Shown: positions 10,790 through 22,442, counted from the first letter of the stretch. The stretch: 64,000 bases of DNA from Puccinellia tenuiflora (GCA_012064385.1 QRDG01000416.1:1271323-1335322), one strand, 5' to 3'. Numbers and translations are program-made. Notes: a model not told the origin generated them from the letters alone.

Positions 10790-13180
10790 GTAACAGTGGT
10801 TGGTGCTTACGATTTGTTTTACTTTCCCTAAAAAATACAATTTGTTTTACAGTTTAAGTTATGCATGTTGATGTAGAAATTGGTTTCATGTTAGAGTTTT
10901 ATACTTCGTTAAATTTTATCAGAATTGTTATTCTGACAAATATGGTCAATTGTAACCAATTGTCCTAGTTCAAAATTAATTTAGATTTTGGCCCCTCATA
11001 TTCGCGTTGAGTATATGTAGACAAGGACGGACTTGCCCGCACAAAAGCCTGACGTCTGATGCTTCAGTTTTGAATCCAAACCTCAATCTAAATGCCTACC
11101 ACTTACAAAGTTTTGTCAATTACTGCCTCGAACATTCGGTGCTTAGAATCCATATGGTATAGTCCCACAAGTGGAGGGTAGCTTGAAGAAGAGGTAAACA
11201 CGAAGTTTGAAGGAGGAGATAAAGCTTTAACACAATAAAATGGATGTACAAGCCAATCACTTCAAGTAAAATCCATAAGGACAAGGAAACAAATGAGATT
11301 GGAAATATCGAGAACTAGGAATGCATATCATGCATGTATTGTGATATTGTTTGATATTGATCTAGAGTTTTTGCAGTTTGATATTCAACTTAAAATATAT
11401 TTTGTTTTCATGAATATGATTTGTAGTGATGAACATAAATGTCCTATTAAGTTATCCTTGAATTAGTTTTTATGTATCATAGTGATGAGAACTAGATAAA
11501 TCTAAACATGTTATTTTGTTATGGGTAATCTAAAAATGTTTGATGTACCCTTACTGGGTGAAGAGCATTGCCAATGCATTACCATGCCAAAAGGAAAAAC
11601 TAGACAAGTACAATAATCCGTTAAAACCAAGATCATAAACATCGTGGTGCTTAGGTAATGGGACACAATGGTCTATGGTGGAGGGCACACACAATCCTCA
11701 ATTTGAGATGGAGGTGGTACCAAGCAAGAAATAGAGGGTTACGACATCCAAAGAGAAAGATCGCGGGGTGGCAATCACCATGAGATATGGGGTGAGGTGA
11801 ATTGGGTGTGGGAATAGGGATGGGTGAATCGGTAACTAGCCTAACCAAGGTTTAGAGCAGACCAATATGATGTGGAGACTCTAAAGTTTGGCTTTGCAAA
11901 ACCTAGCAGTGAACTATATAATCATAAGGATTTCGTTGTAATTATCCTTTTTGTTGAGGTGCTTTGTACGGTTCAGTGTTTCTTTTAATACCAGGGTCCT
12001 TTTCGCAAAAAAAGAAATATACCATCATAGTTCCACACTTACCGACACCAAAGTGGAACCAGATTGCACCCATTAGTGATTGGGACCTTTATGTCTGTCA
12101 CTGGGCCTTTTACACGATGACAAGTCATTGGACTTGTAAAGGGTCAGTGGGGTCATATGTTCGGCTCCAAGGAGGTTACGGCCAAATTGCACAAGTTCGG
12201 TCACAACCTCCTATGTCGCTTGACACCTATTAGAATGGAAAATTATAAAATTGTTCCAAACATGAGTGGTTGTAGTGCAAGAAAGGACTAGATTTGGCGA
12301 AAACAAATATCACGACCATTTTTATGGCTTGCGACGACAAGGAGCGGTAAACTTATGATATGAATCAAGCATGTCATGAGAAAGTCATGTTTCCCCTTAT
12401 GTTCACTATTCTCCTACCGAAGCTACTCTCCTTTATCTATCTTGCTCTCTAGACCTGATTGTTTTGGCTACCGAAGAGGTGAGAGTGTAGGGACAACTAT
12501 ATGTACATTGTTTCTTCTCCAATAATCTTATATTTGAGTTTTGTCCTTCTACTCCTTCTCTTTCGATCTGCATCCATGGCAGCAGGGTGGAAACTCTTTT
12601 TTTTTTGAAAAAGGTAACACCGACGTAGAAGGGGTGATAGCTAGAAGCTTTGGTCCTTGACACTATGTTGTGGTCCAGAATTGCGTTTTGCCTCTATCAA
12701 GCCCTACTCTCCATGCTCCCAATTTTGCCCCCCCCCCAACTTTGGAAAGCAAAATTCTAAAACACAAGAACATAAAAAAAAAGTAGCCGAAAAAGATTGA
12801 AATTTACGAAGAACGAAAAAACGTTCAGTCTTTTTGAACTCGTTGTTCGGAATGCGAAAATAGCAATGAATTTCACAAATCACAATCTTTGGTAAGCAAC
12901 TTGATTAATTTGTCATTGTATGAAAACTTGATTAAACATTGTTGTTTGATTAATGCGCTATTTTAAAATTTGTACTTACATATGAATGACATGTGGGGTA
13001 TATAGATCGACGGCCCACTCACACGAGAGTTGCATAGGAAAACTCGGTACATGACCTGATCAATTAATCCCCTTATTATCCTCTTTTGTACAGGAAAACT
13101 CGTTTGGTCTTTCTGTCTCCAAATTCTTGCGGTGTGTCTGAAGATTGTCGAGGTAATAAGAAAAACAGTCGTACGATTCT
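10790..13180. other. AT-rich intergenic DNA
   Basis: No gene, RNA or complete transposon recognised. Short homopolymer runs occur (for example T at 12600 and C at 12730). Open frames are short and unconvincing. Confidence 0.5.
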
Positions 13181-13318
13181 CTTCTGACTGGCGTTCATCT
13201 TTTTTTTTGAAATTAAAACACACTTATATTAGGTCAGCAACCCTCCTCATTAAAAACTTTCCAATCCCCTTAGGTACCCTGATAAGGAAAAAAATATGTA
13301 AAAAACTTGCTGCCTCAA

Positions 13319-14441
13319 TCAAATCAGAGATACATCGTCAATTAACAAGGAAGCTAAGCAAATTGGCGGATCATCTACCCACCTATGTGGTAAGAGATCC
13401 ATCTCTCTCGACAAGTAATCTGCTAAAGCATTAGCTTCTCTATTACAAAAACTAAACTGACAAACTGGAAAAGTCGAAGCTTGGACATAAATATCGTCGA
13501 AACACGCCGCTGCAGCTGTTGAGGGGAAGATTCCGGACTGAAGAACTTCAATCACCTCCATACAGTCAGATTGGACAATGATTCTTGAGCAACCTACTTC
13601 ATTAGCCAAAGCTAGCCCCCTGCTGATTGCTTTAGGGTGTGTTCGGTTGCGGAATATAGTGGAATGGAACCGAGTTGTTCCTTCGGAGCATTCCGGCGTT
13701 CGTTTCTGGGATGGAACGGAATCAACGCATTCCTCGGAAGCGAATATTCGCTGAAGGTGCAGAACGCACCCGTCCGGCCGATTCGGCCGGACGAGGTGGA
13801 ATGCGCTCTCTCAGCGCGCTAATCCCCGTCTAACCTCTCTCTCCCCTTTCTGTCCCATGGCGCGATGGCCGGACGGAGGCGGCCGGAGCAAGGCGCGGCG
13901 AGCACGGCACGGAGGCGGCCGGACCGAGGCGCGGCGGCCGTCCAGAGACGCGGCGGCGCGGCTGCCCGAGGAGGCGTGGCAAGCATGGCGCGGAGGCGGC
14001 CGGAGCAAGGCGCGGAGGTGTCCGGACCGAGGCGCGGCGGCCGGCCAGAGGCGCGGCGGCACGGCTGCCCGAGGAGCGGCAGCGCGGCCAGCCAGCGGCG
14101 GGGGACAGCGTCCGCGGCTCGAATCGAGCGGCGGCGGCGGAAATCAGACGCGGCGGCGGCGGGATTTGGTCTCATTCGATCCTTCCGGTCCAATTTGACC
14201 TATTTCATCTCCGATTTTGGCCCCGTTCGTCTCTGATTTTGCTCCATTCCGCTTTTCAATTCTCGAACCGAACACAGAATAGAACCGTTCCATTTCAATT
14301 TTTTTTTGTCCTAACCGAACACAATGATGAAACCGTTTCATTCCCAATCCTAAAACCGAACACACCCTTAGTCTCAAGCGTACTAGCATCAATTCCAAAA
14401 ACAACAGGCTCATTACAAGCTGCAATAAACCTGCCCGTAAC
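13319..14441 (-). pseudogene. LINE ORF2 RNase H-like fragment, split by a MITE
   Basis: The minus-strand frame at 13319-13609 carries RNase H-like signatures (GCSRIIVQSDCMEVIEVL, then FCNREANALADYLSRE) and stops at 13319. The upstream part of the same domain is found in frame beyond the inserted element at about 14371-14441. If the insert and one TTA copy are ignored, the frame joins across the site. The fragment has no endonuclease or reverse transcriptase and cannot move by itself. Confidence 0.75.
13635..14367. mobile_element. PIF/Harbinger-type non-autonomous element (733 bp, TTA target duplication)
   Basis: Termini are GGGTGTGTTCGGTT at 13635 and its inverse AACCGAACACACCC ending at 14367, flanked by TTA at 13632-13634 and 14368-14370. 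A TTA duplication and a GGGTGTGTT.. terminus fit the PIF/Harbinger (Tourist) superfamily. The interior is unusually GC-rich, with degenerate repeats of 'ggcggccggagcaaggcgcgg' at about 13860-14100, and shows no transposase. Confidence 0.85.
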
Positions 14442-14629
14442 CTGACTGGCGTTCATCTGGTCGCGTCAGACTCTCTCTCGAGTCTCCGAATTGAAGACTG
14501 AAGAGGCCTGGTGTTGCCGGTCTGTCTGGCCCACAAACTATAGGTGGTTATTTAATTAACACAAGAAAATAGAGCAAAAAATCTAGTCAAATAAAGCCTC
14601 TCACCTTTCCGAGTTGACTCCCCCGCTTT

Positions 14630-14997
14630 CAACCTCTGCCTTCCCCGCTCCACTCCCCAGTTCGCCTCCCCTCCACCTATCTGATCTCTCCCTCCACCGG
14701 AGCTCGCCACCTCCAAGGGATTTCCCCCCGCCCCGTTGTCTTCGTACTCGTCGTTCTCCCACGTCGTATCATATTGCACTGGCGTGGAGGTGGAGATCCA
14801 TCCGGACTCCATTGGAGCATCTCAGGTGACGAACCCTAACTTGCTTGCGTTCTTCTTAGTCCTGCTCTGACCTTCTGTTTGCTGCTAATCCAGTTTGTCG
14901 CGGCTTCCTTCCGCAGCGTATCTTCCCAACAGGTTCGGGGGGTTTCAGCCGGGCATTGAGCAGCCATGCTCCACATCAAGCCCGAACCAGGAACATG
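14630..14997 (+). other. 5' leader and first coding exon of the 135-aa gene
   Basis: A pyrimidine-rich leader exon (start approximate) ends at 14825 with donor GTGACG. A 91-bp intron ends at acceptor TTCCGCAG (14916). The next exon, 14917-14997, contains the initiator ATG at 14966 and ends with donor GTGAGG. The LINE target duplication at 14442-14458 lies just upstream, so that insertion is close to the promoter. Confidence 0.6.
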
Positions 14998-16217
14998 GTG
15001 AGGCGATTTCTCCTTTTACCGTTTCTCTTTTGGAAACTCATAATGTTATTATTTGATCACCACGTTAGGAGTGCATCATCAATTTGTGTAGTTTCCCTTT
15101 GGCTGCGCTGCACGTAGTACTACTATCTATTTATGTGTTTTTTTTAATGGAAAATACAGTCGATCTGCTATCTGATTAGATATAAATAGAGAACGTATAT
15201 ACTAGGATCTCCGAAGAGCCTGCGGAATCATGGCATGGTGGCCGCCGGTGCCCTAACTATGGCAAGGTCTCCCGGTCTGGGTGTGAGTGTAGGCCTTCTG
15301 CGATATATGTCTTCCTGAATGAGAGCAGCCACCTCTGCTGGCGAATGGGCCGAATTGCGAGAAACCACCCCTTCGATTTTGCTCCTTCCAAGCCCCCCAA
15401 ATGGCGTTGGTAGGTTACGTTTCCGCTTGCCTTCCTCCCCAACTGGCATGCTGTTAACTTCAGGAGACCTGCGATGGATTGGTCCCACCATGCCCCAAAA
15501 TCTGCCGCGGTTGACTTGGGTTCAGGCCCAGCCAATCACTCCACTCGATCACCCTCTCCTGAACTGCCGCCCCGAAGGAGCACCCATGCTCCACATCAAG
15601 CCCGAACCCAGAACATGGTGAGGTGGTTTTGCCTTTTACCGTTGACCTGTTTGGAAACTCATAATGTTATTATTTGTTCACCACGTAGGGAGTACATCAA
15701 TTTGTGTAGTTTTCCTTTGGCTGCACTGCACGTGGTACTAGTATTTATATATGTGTGTTTTTTTAGGGAAAACGCACTCGATCTGCTACTGCTATTCGAT
15801 TAGATAGAAATAGAGATTGTATTTACTGGGTGGGGATCCCCGAAGAGGGTGCGGAATCATGGAGTGGCAGTCGCCGGTGCCCTAACTATGGCAAGGTGCT
15901 CCCGGTCTGGGTGTGAGTGTAGGCCTTCTGCGATATATGTCTTCCTGAATGAGAGCAGCCACCTCTGTTGGCGAATGGGCCGAATCGTGAGAAACCCCCC
16001 TTCGATTTCGCTCCTTCCAAGCTCCCCAAATGGCGTAGGTAGGTGACGTTTCCGCTTGCCTTCCTCCCCAATTGGCATGCTGTTAACTTCAGGAGACCTG
16101 CGATGGATTGGTCCCACCATGCCCCAAAATCTGCCGCGGTTGACTTGGGTTCAGGTCCAGCCAGTCACTCGACTCGATCACCCTCTCCTGAACCGCCGCC
16201 CCGAAGGAGCAGCCATG
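14958..16217 (+). repeat. Tandem duplication (620/629 bp) that copies the first coding exon
   Basis: The segment 14958-15577 is repeated as 15578-16206. Each unit contains the coding-exon end with its donor (14966-14997 and 15586-15617), the AT-rich start of the intron, and LINE sequence. The duplicated exon keeps its frame with one Gly to Arg change and keeps the GTGAGG donor. The junctions share GAGCAGCCATG: at the original exon (14958-14968), at the LINE (16207-16217) and, with one substitution, at the joint (15578-15588). Confidence 0.8.
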
Positions 16218-19200
16218 GCATAGGCGCTGGACCGTTTCGGGGTGGATGTGGCAGAGCTTGCAAATCAGGTCGTCCTGCCATCCGTGGATTGTGAAGTTGT
16301 CGGCAGTGACGATCTTCCCATGAGCCACTAGCCAAATCTGCTTTTGTTCGTCTTCAGATTTCTTCAGAAAATGTGAAGCGCCCCCTTTGTGAAAGACACA
16401 GAAAGTTAGACTTTGTATATACATGCTTAATGTTTTGTTTCATTTTGATCCTTCACACATGTAATGTCATGTATTCTATCTTGTCGTGTCTAGGTGCCAC
16501 CAATAACAATTGAACATAATCCCATGCTTGAGAAGTGTATTAGACTATTAGTACTACGATTTTGGCTATGTAAGAGCACAGGAATTGTCTGTGTCAATAA
16601 ATTTTCAGTGCAGATTATTTCGAACACAAGATCTAATGTTGCTTTCAACAAATCTAAACCTAGTACATTGAAACTAGATTAGCTATATAGTTCTGAAATT
16701 GGATTTAAATTTACATTAAAAAGTACTAACCTGCATATCCGCAAGCGGATATCATTCCATAGGTTTGTGGTAGACTTAATTTTGATTGAATTGGCATATA
16801 ACATTTGACTATCTTTTGAAATGGCATATGAGCATATCCATTTTTTTTGCGAGTAGAAGTGGCATATCACTTCCTCATGCGAGCAAAAGTTGCATATTAC
16901 TTATTTATGCAAGCAGTAGTGGCATATCACTTTAATAGACCTATAGCTAGAACAATAAGGCGAACCAATGACAAAAATGAAGGAGGCATTAGTTTTTATG
17001 TTTCCTAAAGGCATTTACTTCCTTAATATCCTAGTTACTAACGATCTCAACCTGAACACACCACCTCAATTTCATATACTATTTTCTTTGCCATCTAATA
17101 ACTGTACTCATCAAGAATCTCAGACTATTTGCAGCTTTACCAGATATTGAAAACATATGGGCTTGAGAAAGATAAACTACCCCTCCACATCACCTCAAGG
17201 TCAAATTGCTCATGAATTTAGAAAATCTTAGCCCATCCTTGACAGAGCAAATTTACTTTTTTGTTATGTATTTCAGCTTATGCTTGTTGTTGTTATGGAA
17301 AATCATCAAACATGAAAATAAGTGTTTTGCATTATCATGTGCAGGGAAGAGGAAAGCCAGGAGCATGAACAGAAAGTACACAAATACCAAGCTATACTTG
17401 CAGCCCGTTTGAAGGCCAAATACTTCTCTAATAAGGCTTTCGATGGAGGTACTCATTCACCTTCATTCGCAAGTCAGCCAGATATCAATAACTGAAAATG
17501 TAACGCATGAAGTTTATATCTCCACCAAAGATCACATCTTTATAGGTTAAATGAGCTAGCTTACTAATCTAAAAAAAAGAGCTAGTTTACTACTAGTAAT
17601 CCTAAGTTTCAACAAGAGCCAAAGCTATCTTTTTGCCAATGATAAGTCCCACATGGTTTCTCCCACATATGGTTTGCCTTTTAATTTTAATTATTTATCC
17701 ACAGTTTGTACTCGTAATTATTTTGGTTACTTCTGAACAACATGTTATATTTGACGTTTATGCCTAGTTTGGCACTCTATATTGACAATGATCCATTGTA
17801 TCTTCGTATGGGGCCGTATGAGTTTTAAAAACTGGACCGGACCGCCGGTTCGACCGGAAAAAAAACCGGAACCAGAGCCCCAGCCGGTTCTGTAAGCGCA
17901 TTGGACCGGTCCCGCCAGCGAGCCGTAATAAACCGGTTCGACCTGCGGCTTTCACATTAAACCGGCAATCCGGTCCAACCGGTTCAATGTTTGACTCTCG
18001 CGAAAATTGAATTGCGGCTAGCAGGTTTCGAACCCCACACCTAACGTGAAACCACAGCGTTGTGGCTTACTTAACCAGCTGGCCTTGGATTGCTTTGTGT
18101 ACCAAAATGACAAACAATAGTATTTTTCTATTACCTACACGTAGCGGCTGCTGCTTTTCACTTCCGCTGCATGCAAAAGGTATACATGCGTTTGTGTGTT
18201 AGCAAGTTGGTTCATTGGTTGCTGCCGTTCTTTGTTTTTTTTTCTCGTAACATGGCTATTGATGGCTTGCTGCGTGCGGTTGGGAGCGTGAGAGCGCAAG
18301 TTGCTGTTCATCCGTCGAGTACTGTCCTTTATCATTATATTATTGTGTCAAATGTAAAGTCTGAATTATTTTTCTATAATAATTATTTATTTATTATAAC
18401 ATTTATAAGTAAAAATATATTACTTTATATCTTAAAAAACCAGACAGTGAACCGGTGAACCAGCGGTTCGACCAGTAAAAACCTGAACTGACAGCCTGAC
18501 CGGTTCGATCACCGGTCTGGTTTTTTAAACTATGCCGTATGACATACTAGTCAGCAGTGAGTAGACATGGTATATGGCTGCACTTTATGAATTAGCCTTT
18601 TTGATGTTAACAAGTTATTTGATCAACCTATTGAATGGACTACGGATCTATATGGTTATGGGAGCATACCTATTGAAAGTTATTTACAATGAACATGTAC
18701 TTGTTCACATTTTCTGATAAGCTGCCTTTTTTTGAATTTTCCATTTACTTTAATAGTGTCCACTAGGGAACTCTACTTAAATCGACTCTCAGGGGAAAAG
18801 AGGAGAAAAAAGTGACTTTATGGAATGGGACAGCGCATTACTAAGATGGTATTTAAGGTCAATTTGCATATTGTCCTTTTCAGAAGTCAATGTGAACACT
18901 AGTAGAGCTGGTCTACAAACTTGTACAAATGACTGATTATTGTATATGTTTCAAATACATCCTTATCTATTATTTCATCTTTTTTTAACCAAACTGTAGG
19001 GGAGTCCCCGGGAGTAAAACTATTATTTGTAAACAACGAATAAGTACGAAACTAGTACATGTGTCCATCTTAAAAATTGATCCATTGTTAAATATTTACT
19101 TCATTGTGAGTTTTGGTTTTTGCTATTGCTTATTAATTATTTACTGCACTTCTTGATTTTTTACGTACATAGACGTTCCTAAATTACGTATTGGGAATAG

Positions 19201-19771
19201 TATTGGATGCCAATTTTTTTAATTTTCAAAATTCACAAGAACCTGAAACCTAAACTCCCTTGCATGTACATTTGTTTTTCCTCTTTTTATGCATTTACTT
19301 CTTATTATAAATGATTATATTCACCTGTCCTGATCATTAATTATTAATGGGCCTGTATTTTCCCGCCATTTTTTGTTGTTAGATTGTATGTCAATGATTA
19401 GTTCTTCATTTTCTTGTTAATAGGAAAAATATTCGAAACAGAAACTATTGTTGATGGTGAAACTATCCAATCAAGCAGGTATGTTTCATGTGTACATTTG
19501 ATTAACTATCTCAAATTTGAATATAGCAACCATCTGCATTTTTTTCCTTCGTAGATGGCCATGTACAAGTTCGTTCACGAACCCAGTAAATTTTTTCCGA
19601 GACAAGAACAACCATGAGAGGAGGGATTCTCCATCTTTGGTAGCAGATTCCTTTGCCAAGAACGATTCTCCGTCTGTAGGAGCTGAGGCCTCACCAATGA
19701 ATAATGCAAATGCTTTGGCAGCAGAAAATAATCTAGCACCTGGCAAGAGACAGCCATCCAAGGAGACCTGA
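14966..19771 (+). CDS. Spliced gene for a 135-residue protein of unknown function
   Basis: The model is join(14966-14997, 17345-17448, 19424-19478, 19555-19771). Every junction uses GT..AG with good context (GTGAGG/TGTGCAG, GTACTC/GTTAATAG, GTATGT/CTTCGTAG) and keeps the frame through to a TGA at 19769-19771. Splicing yields 408 nt, 135 aa. The protein starts MLHIKPEPGTWEEE and has a helical, Lys/Ala-rich stretch (about residues 14-40, containing YQAILAARLKAKYFSNKAF). A short acidic section (residues 45-63) follows, then a WPCTS motif and a Ser/Asn-rich tail with no membrane segment. I do not recognise the family. Support comes from the four-exon phase agreement, not from homology. Intron 2 is 2.3 kb and has gathered a LINE piece and a tandem duplication; intron 3 carries a 712-bp DNA transposon. 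Confidence 0.75.
15205..16424 (-). pseudogene. LINE ORF2 C-terminal remnant (zf-RVT region), partly duplicated
   Basis: At 16089-16424 the minus strand encodes a zf-RVT-like region (ICKLCHIHPETVQRLCHGCSF), and the downstream tail (AEVAALIQEDIYRRR) is seen in both duplicated units (15228-15491 and 15857-16120). Frames shift between blocks and stops intervene, so the copy is dead. It lies antisense within intron 2 of the 135-aa gene. No poly(A) tract or target duplication could be found. Confidence 0.75.
17822..18533. mobile_element. Non-autonomous DNA transposon with 8-9-bp target duplication, containing a tRNA-like segment
   Basis: The 9-bp GCCGTATGA is present at 17813-17821 and 18534-18542. 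The termini are inverted: GTTTTAAAAACTGGACCGG at the left and, on the other strand from the right end, AGTTTAAAAAACCAGACCGG. Further inverted CCGGTTCGACC blocks lie inside. A duplication of 8-9 bp fits hAT or Mutator. No transposase is present. The element lies in intron 3 of the 135-aa gene. Confidence 0.8.
18014..18094 (-). other. tRNA-derived sequence (A-box and B-box) inside the DNA transposon
   Basis: On the minus strand GGCCAGCTGGTTAAG resembles a tRNA D-arm/A box, and about 45 bases later GGTTCGAAACC is a perfect match to the pol III B-box pattern GGTTCGANNCC. The arms do not fold into a clean cloverleaf by eye, so this is a tRNA-like relic rather than a functional tRNA gene. Confidence 0.5.
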
Positions 19772-21190
19772 TGGGATAACATTAGGTTAGTGAGGTTGTT
19801 GTATGTTCATCTTAAGTCTGAAGACGTGCAACCAGAAGCATGTAAGTTATCATGAAACAAAAATGGGCCCTGCTGATGTTTCTAGGCGATGTTAGATTCA
19901 TTTCAGGAAACCTATTTCAGCAGCATCTGTTGCGACGAATTGTTGTATTCTTGATATTTAATTAGATGTATTATAGAGCATAACATTAACTGGTTGCTAC
20001 TCTGAGTTTGACTTTGCACCTTGAATTTCGTTTGTGGTTACATACTGTGATATCCAAATAGACGAAAGAAGCTACTCTTTCATTGTGATAGATCATAGAT
20101 AGCTCTGGAAAGCATGCTCAGGTCTGCTATTCACACTTCATGGTAACGTTTTCCATTCTTCATCTTTATTTCAAATTTCAATACTTGCTTTCGTTTCCCC
20201 TGTTTTCCTTGTTGCACTGTGTCCGCAACTGTAGCCTTGTAGGGCAGTGTCATCTTGTTCTCTTTACTTGCTAGCGATTTCACGATATCCTTGGCAGCTG
20301 CACGCTCAGAAATGCTTCTGCAATCAGTTATGGGAACTTGGACAACATCTGAATGTTGGCTATTAAAACAGGAGTTTGAAGTGATGTAGTTATTTCTAGT
20401 TCTTGTCCTTTTACATTAAAGCTCCATCATCAACCACTGCAAAGACAGTATATTGTGCTTGTCCCTGGCTGTCCACCCATGTAAGTATGTATCAAAGTTC
20501 TTGCTTTTAAAAGCAATTCTGATCACTTTTGCATTGTCCCTATGACGTGAGCACCTTGCACTGGTCTATGCTTTTCCATTTTGTATTGACATGCTCATGC
20601 TGCTTGGACATTTGAGTCGATGACAACTCGCCAACTGCAAATTTAAAATGAATGCTTGTACCTTAAGCATGTTACTTTTGTCGAGCCAATTTTCAGTGAA
20701 AATTTTGACACCTACATATCTGGATAGCAGGAGAAGTACAAGGCCTGGCTTACCATTGCCATGTTACTACATAGTTTTCATGTTAAATCTCCACAACTAC
20801 ATTTAACTTCGATGTTTTGTTTGCACTTTGGGGCTGCACATTTTTGTTGGATTTGTATTCTTACTCTTGTATTGAAAGGGTGCGTAATGATTCAAAATTG
20901 TTTTGTACCCTGATTTGGAATATCACGGTGAGCTTCAGTGGCTCACACATTTTCTTTTTACATTTTGTTTATCTGCATGCTTGTATGTGAGATCATTTTG
21001 CGCCGTCCCAGATAACATAAACTTTATGATTTTGTATGAGATCATTTTGCGCTGTCTCAACTCTCAGACACAAGTAGTTTCAAAAAAAAAAAAACTCTCA
21101 GACACAAGTTCAATACCTTTTTATGTGCATATGAATTCAGTCCAAAAAGCATCCTCGGACTGTTCACAATTTTTTATTTAGTTCATCACA
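19772..21190. other. 3' flank of the 135-aa gene and intergenic DNA
   Basis: The first ~250 bases are probably the 3' UTR (AT-rich, no long frame). The remainder has no recognisable gene. A short internal repeat ('actctcagacacaagt') occurs at 21060-21110 around an A-run. Confidence 0.4.
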
Positions 21191-21197
21191 TGATTTA

Positions 21198-21395
21198 AGC
21201 CCAGTTCTTTTATCAGTTTATAAAATAAGCTGCCCCCTTCCCAGCTTATTCTACAAGCCACCTGGCTTATTATTTGAACCTTCTAAACTAGCAATCCTAT
21301 AACTAAACTAAAAGCTCCAAGTAATAAGCCGGGTGACTTATAGAAGAAGCTGGGGAGGGACATCTTATTTTTTAAGCTGCCAAAAGAACTGGGCC
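21198..21395. mobile_element. Tourist-like MITE (198 bp, TTA target duplication)
   Basis: Inverted ends AGCCCAGTTCTTTT (21198) and AAAAGAACTGGGCC (ending 21395) are flanked by TTA at 21195-21197 and 21396-21398. A second inverted pair inside (AAGCTGCCCCCTTCCCAGCTTATT versus its complement near 21350) makes almost the whole element fold back on itself. No coding capacity. Confidence 0.8.
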
Positions 21396-21872
21396 TTAAA
21401 CCAAACAATATATTCCCCAGTTTCTCAGGGAAGTACAACTTTTATTCGCAGGTACTGAGAAACTCAGAAGCAGGCGAAGTTTGCAGCGGAAACATCTGCA
21501 GCCCAGTAGTCCACCACCGCATCATTTTCATTGGAAAGCGTCATTCGTTGGAAGAACCCAAAGATGTGGTTTCTCATTCCACACTGGTTTGCAGCGGTTT
21601 CACGTTTCAGCATCTGTATCATGCTATTGCTGCTGCACTATATATTGTCTCTTGTTGGCAACACGTCAGTTACACCCAATCCATATTTATATCTAGACTA
21701 GACTACACAAAAGGATGTCAATAATGGGCAGTAACAGTAAAGGATATACCCACAGTTTCAAAATTCAGAAACAGGTTAAGCCGATGAAACCAGCTCAACA
21801 CATGTCTTATTGGAGTATACTAATGATACCAATCCTCACAGTTAAAAAATGAAAAGATAAGATAAGAATGAT

Positions 21873-22442
21873 TTATTCAGTAGCAGTGGTAGTATTTCCG
21901 CATGGCTCTGAGGACGAGCTCGGGAAGCCTTTGTTGTTCTTGTGTGCTTGCGTGAGGTGCTCGAGCTTGGTCTCCAGGTCGGCCTTCTCGCCGCTGAGCC
22001 GGTCGTTGTCGTGACGCATGTCGCTGCAGCTCCTCATTGCATGGTTGAGCTCGTCGAGGAGGCGGCGGTTGGCGCCGCGGAGGTGGACGACCTGCGCCCA
22101 CAGCTCGCTGAGCTGCCGCTGTTTTCTCATGCGCGACCGCCTCGCCGACTCGCGGTTGGAGACCATCCTCCGCCGCTTCCGCTCCTCCTCCGCTGCCGCC
22201 ACCACCACTCCGCCGCGGATGATATCGGCGCCGCCGGAGCTAGCAGGTCTGTTGCCGATGGCAGTGAGCGCTTCCTGGATGATAGGTTCGTCGTACTCAT
22301 AGGTAGCCGCTGAGAAGTGGAAGGCAGGAGGCGGAGTCACGCTGGTGATCATGCTGTACTGGCAGTGGGTGTTGTGGAACGGTGGGTTGGGAGGCGAGAG
22401 GCAGTGCAGGCTGGCCACCTCGCCATGGTAATGGTGCAGCAT
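21873..22442 (-). CDS. bZIP transcription factor, group S type (bZIP43-like), 189 aa
   Basis: The intact single-exon frame has a basic region at about residues 88-107 with the invariant N-x7-R (SNRESARRSRMRKQRQ, about residues 94-109). A leucine zipper follows at once (LSELWAQVVHLRGANRRLLDELN and onward, heptad positions L, V, A/N, L, M, with a weak end). bZIP proteins bind ACGT-core sites as dimers in the nucleus. The N-terminus (GEVASLHCLSPPNPPF) resembles the short N-terminal motif of bZIP43-like group S proteins, and intronless structure with small size is usual for group S. The frame is open back to a GTG at 22469, but the ATG at 22442 is the natural start. It lies alone, with a TATA box about 170 bp upstream. 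The exact orthologue is not claimed. Confidence 0.92.
   Translation of the reverse strand: MLHHYHGEVASLHCLSPPNPPFHNTHCQYSMITSVTPPPAFHFSAATYEYDEPIIQEALTAIGNRPASSGGADIIRGGVVVAAAEEERKRRRMVSNRESARRSRMRKQRQLSELWAQVVHLRGANRRLLDELNHAMRSCSDMRHDNDRLSGEKADLETKLEHLTQAHKNNKGFPSSSSEPCGNTTTATE

Larger units (their letters stand above)
13201..14441 (-). mobile_element. 5'-truncated LINE with 17-bp target duplication
   Basis: The 17-bp sequence CTGACTGGCGTTCATCT occurs at 13184-13200 and again at 14442-14458. The left copy is followed at once by a T-run, which is the poly(A) tail of an element lying on the minus strand. The body encodes an RNase H-like (RVT_3) C-terminal region typical of plant L1-like ORF2. 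Only the last part of the element is present, as expected for incomplete reverse transcription. It was later interrupted by a Harbinger-type insertion (13635-14367). Confidence 0.85.
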
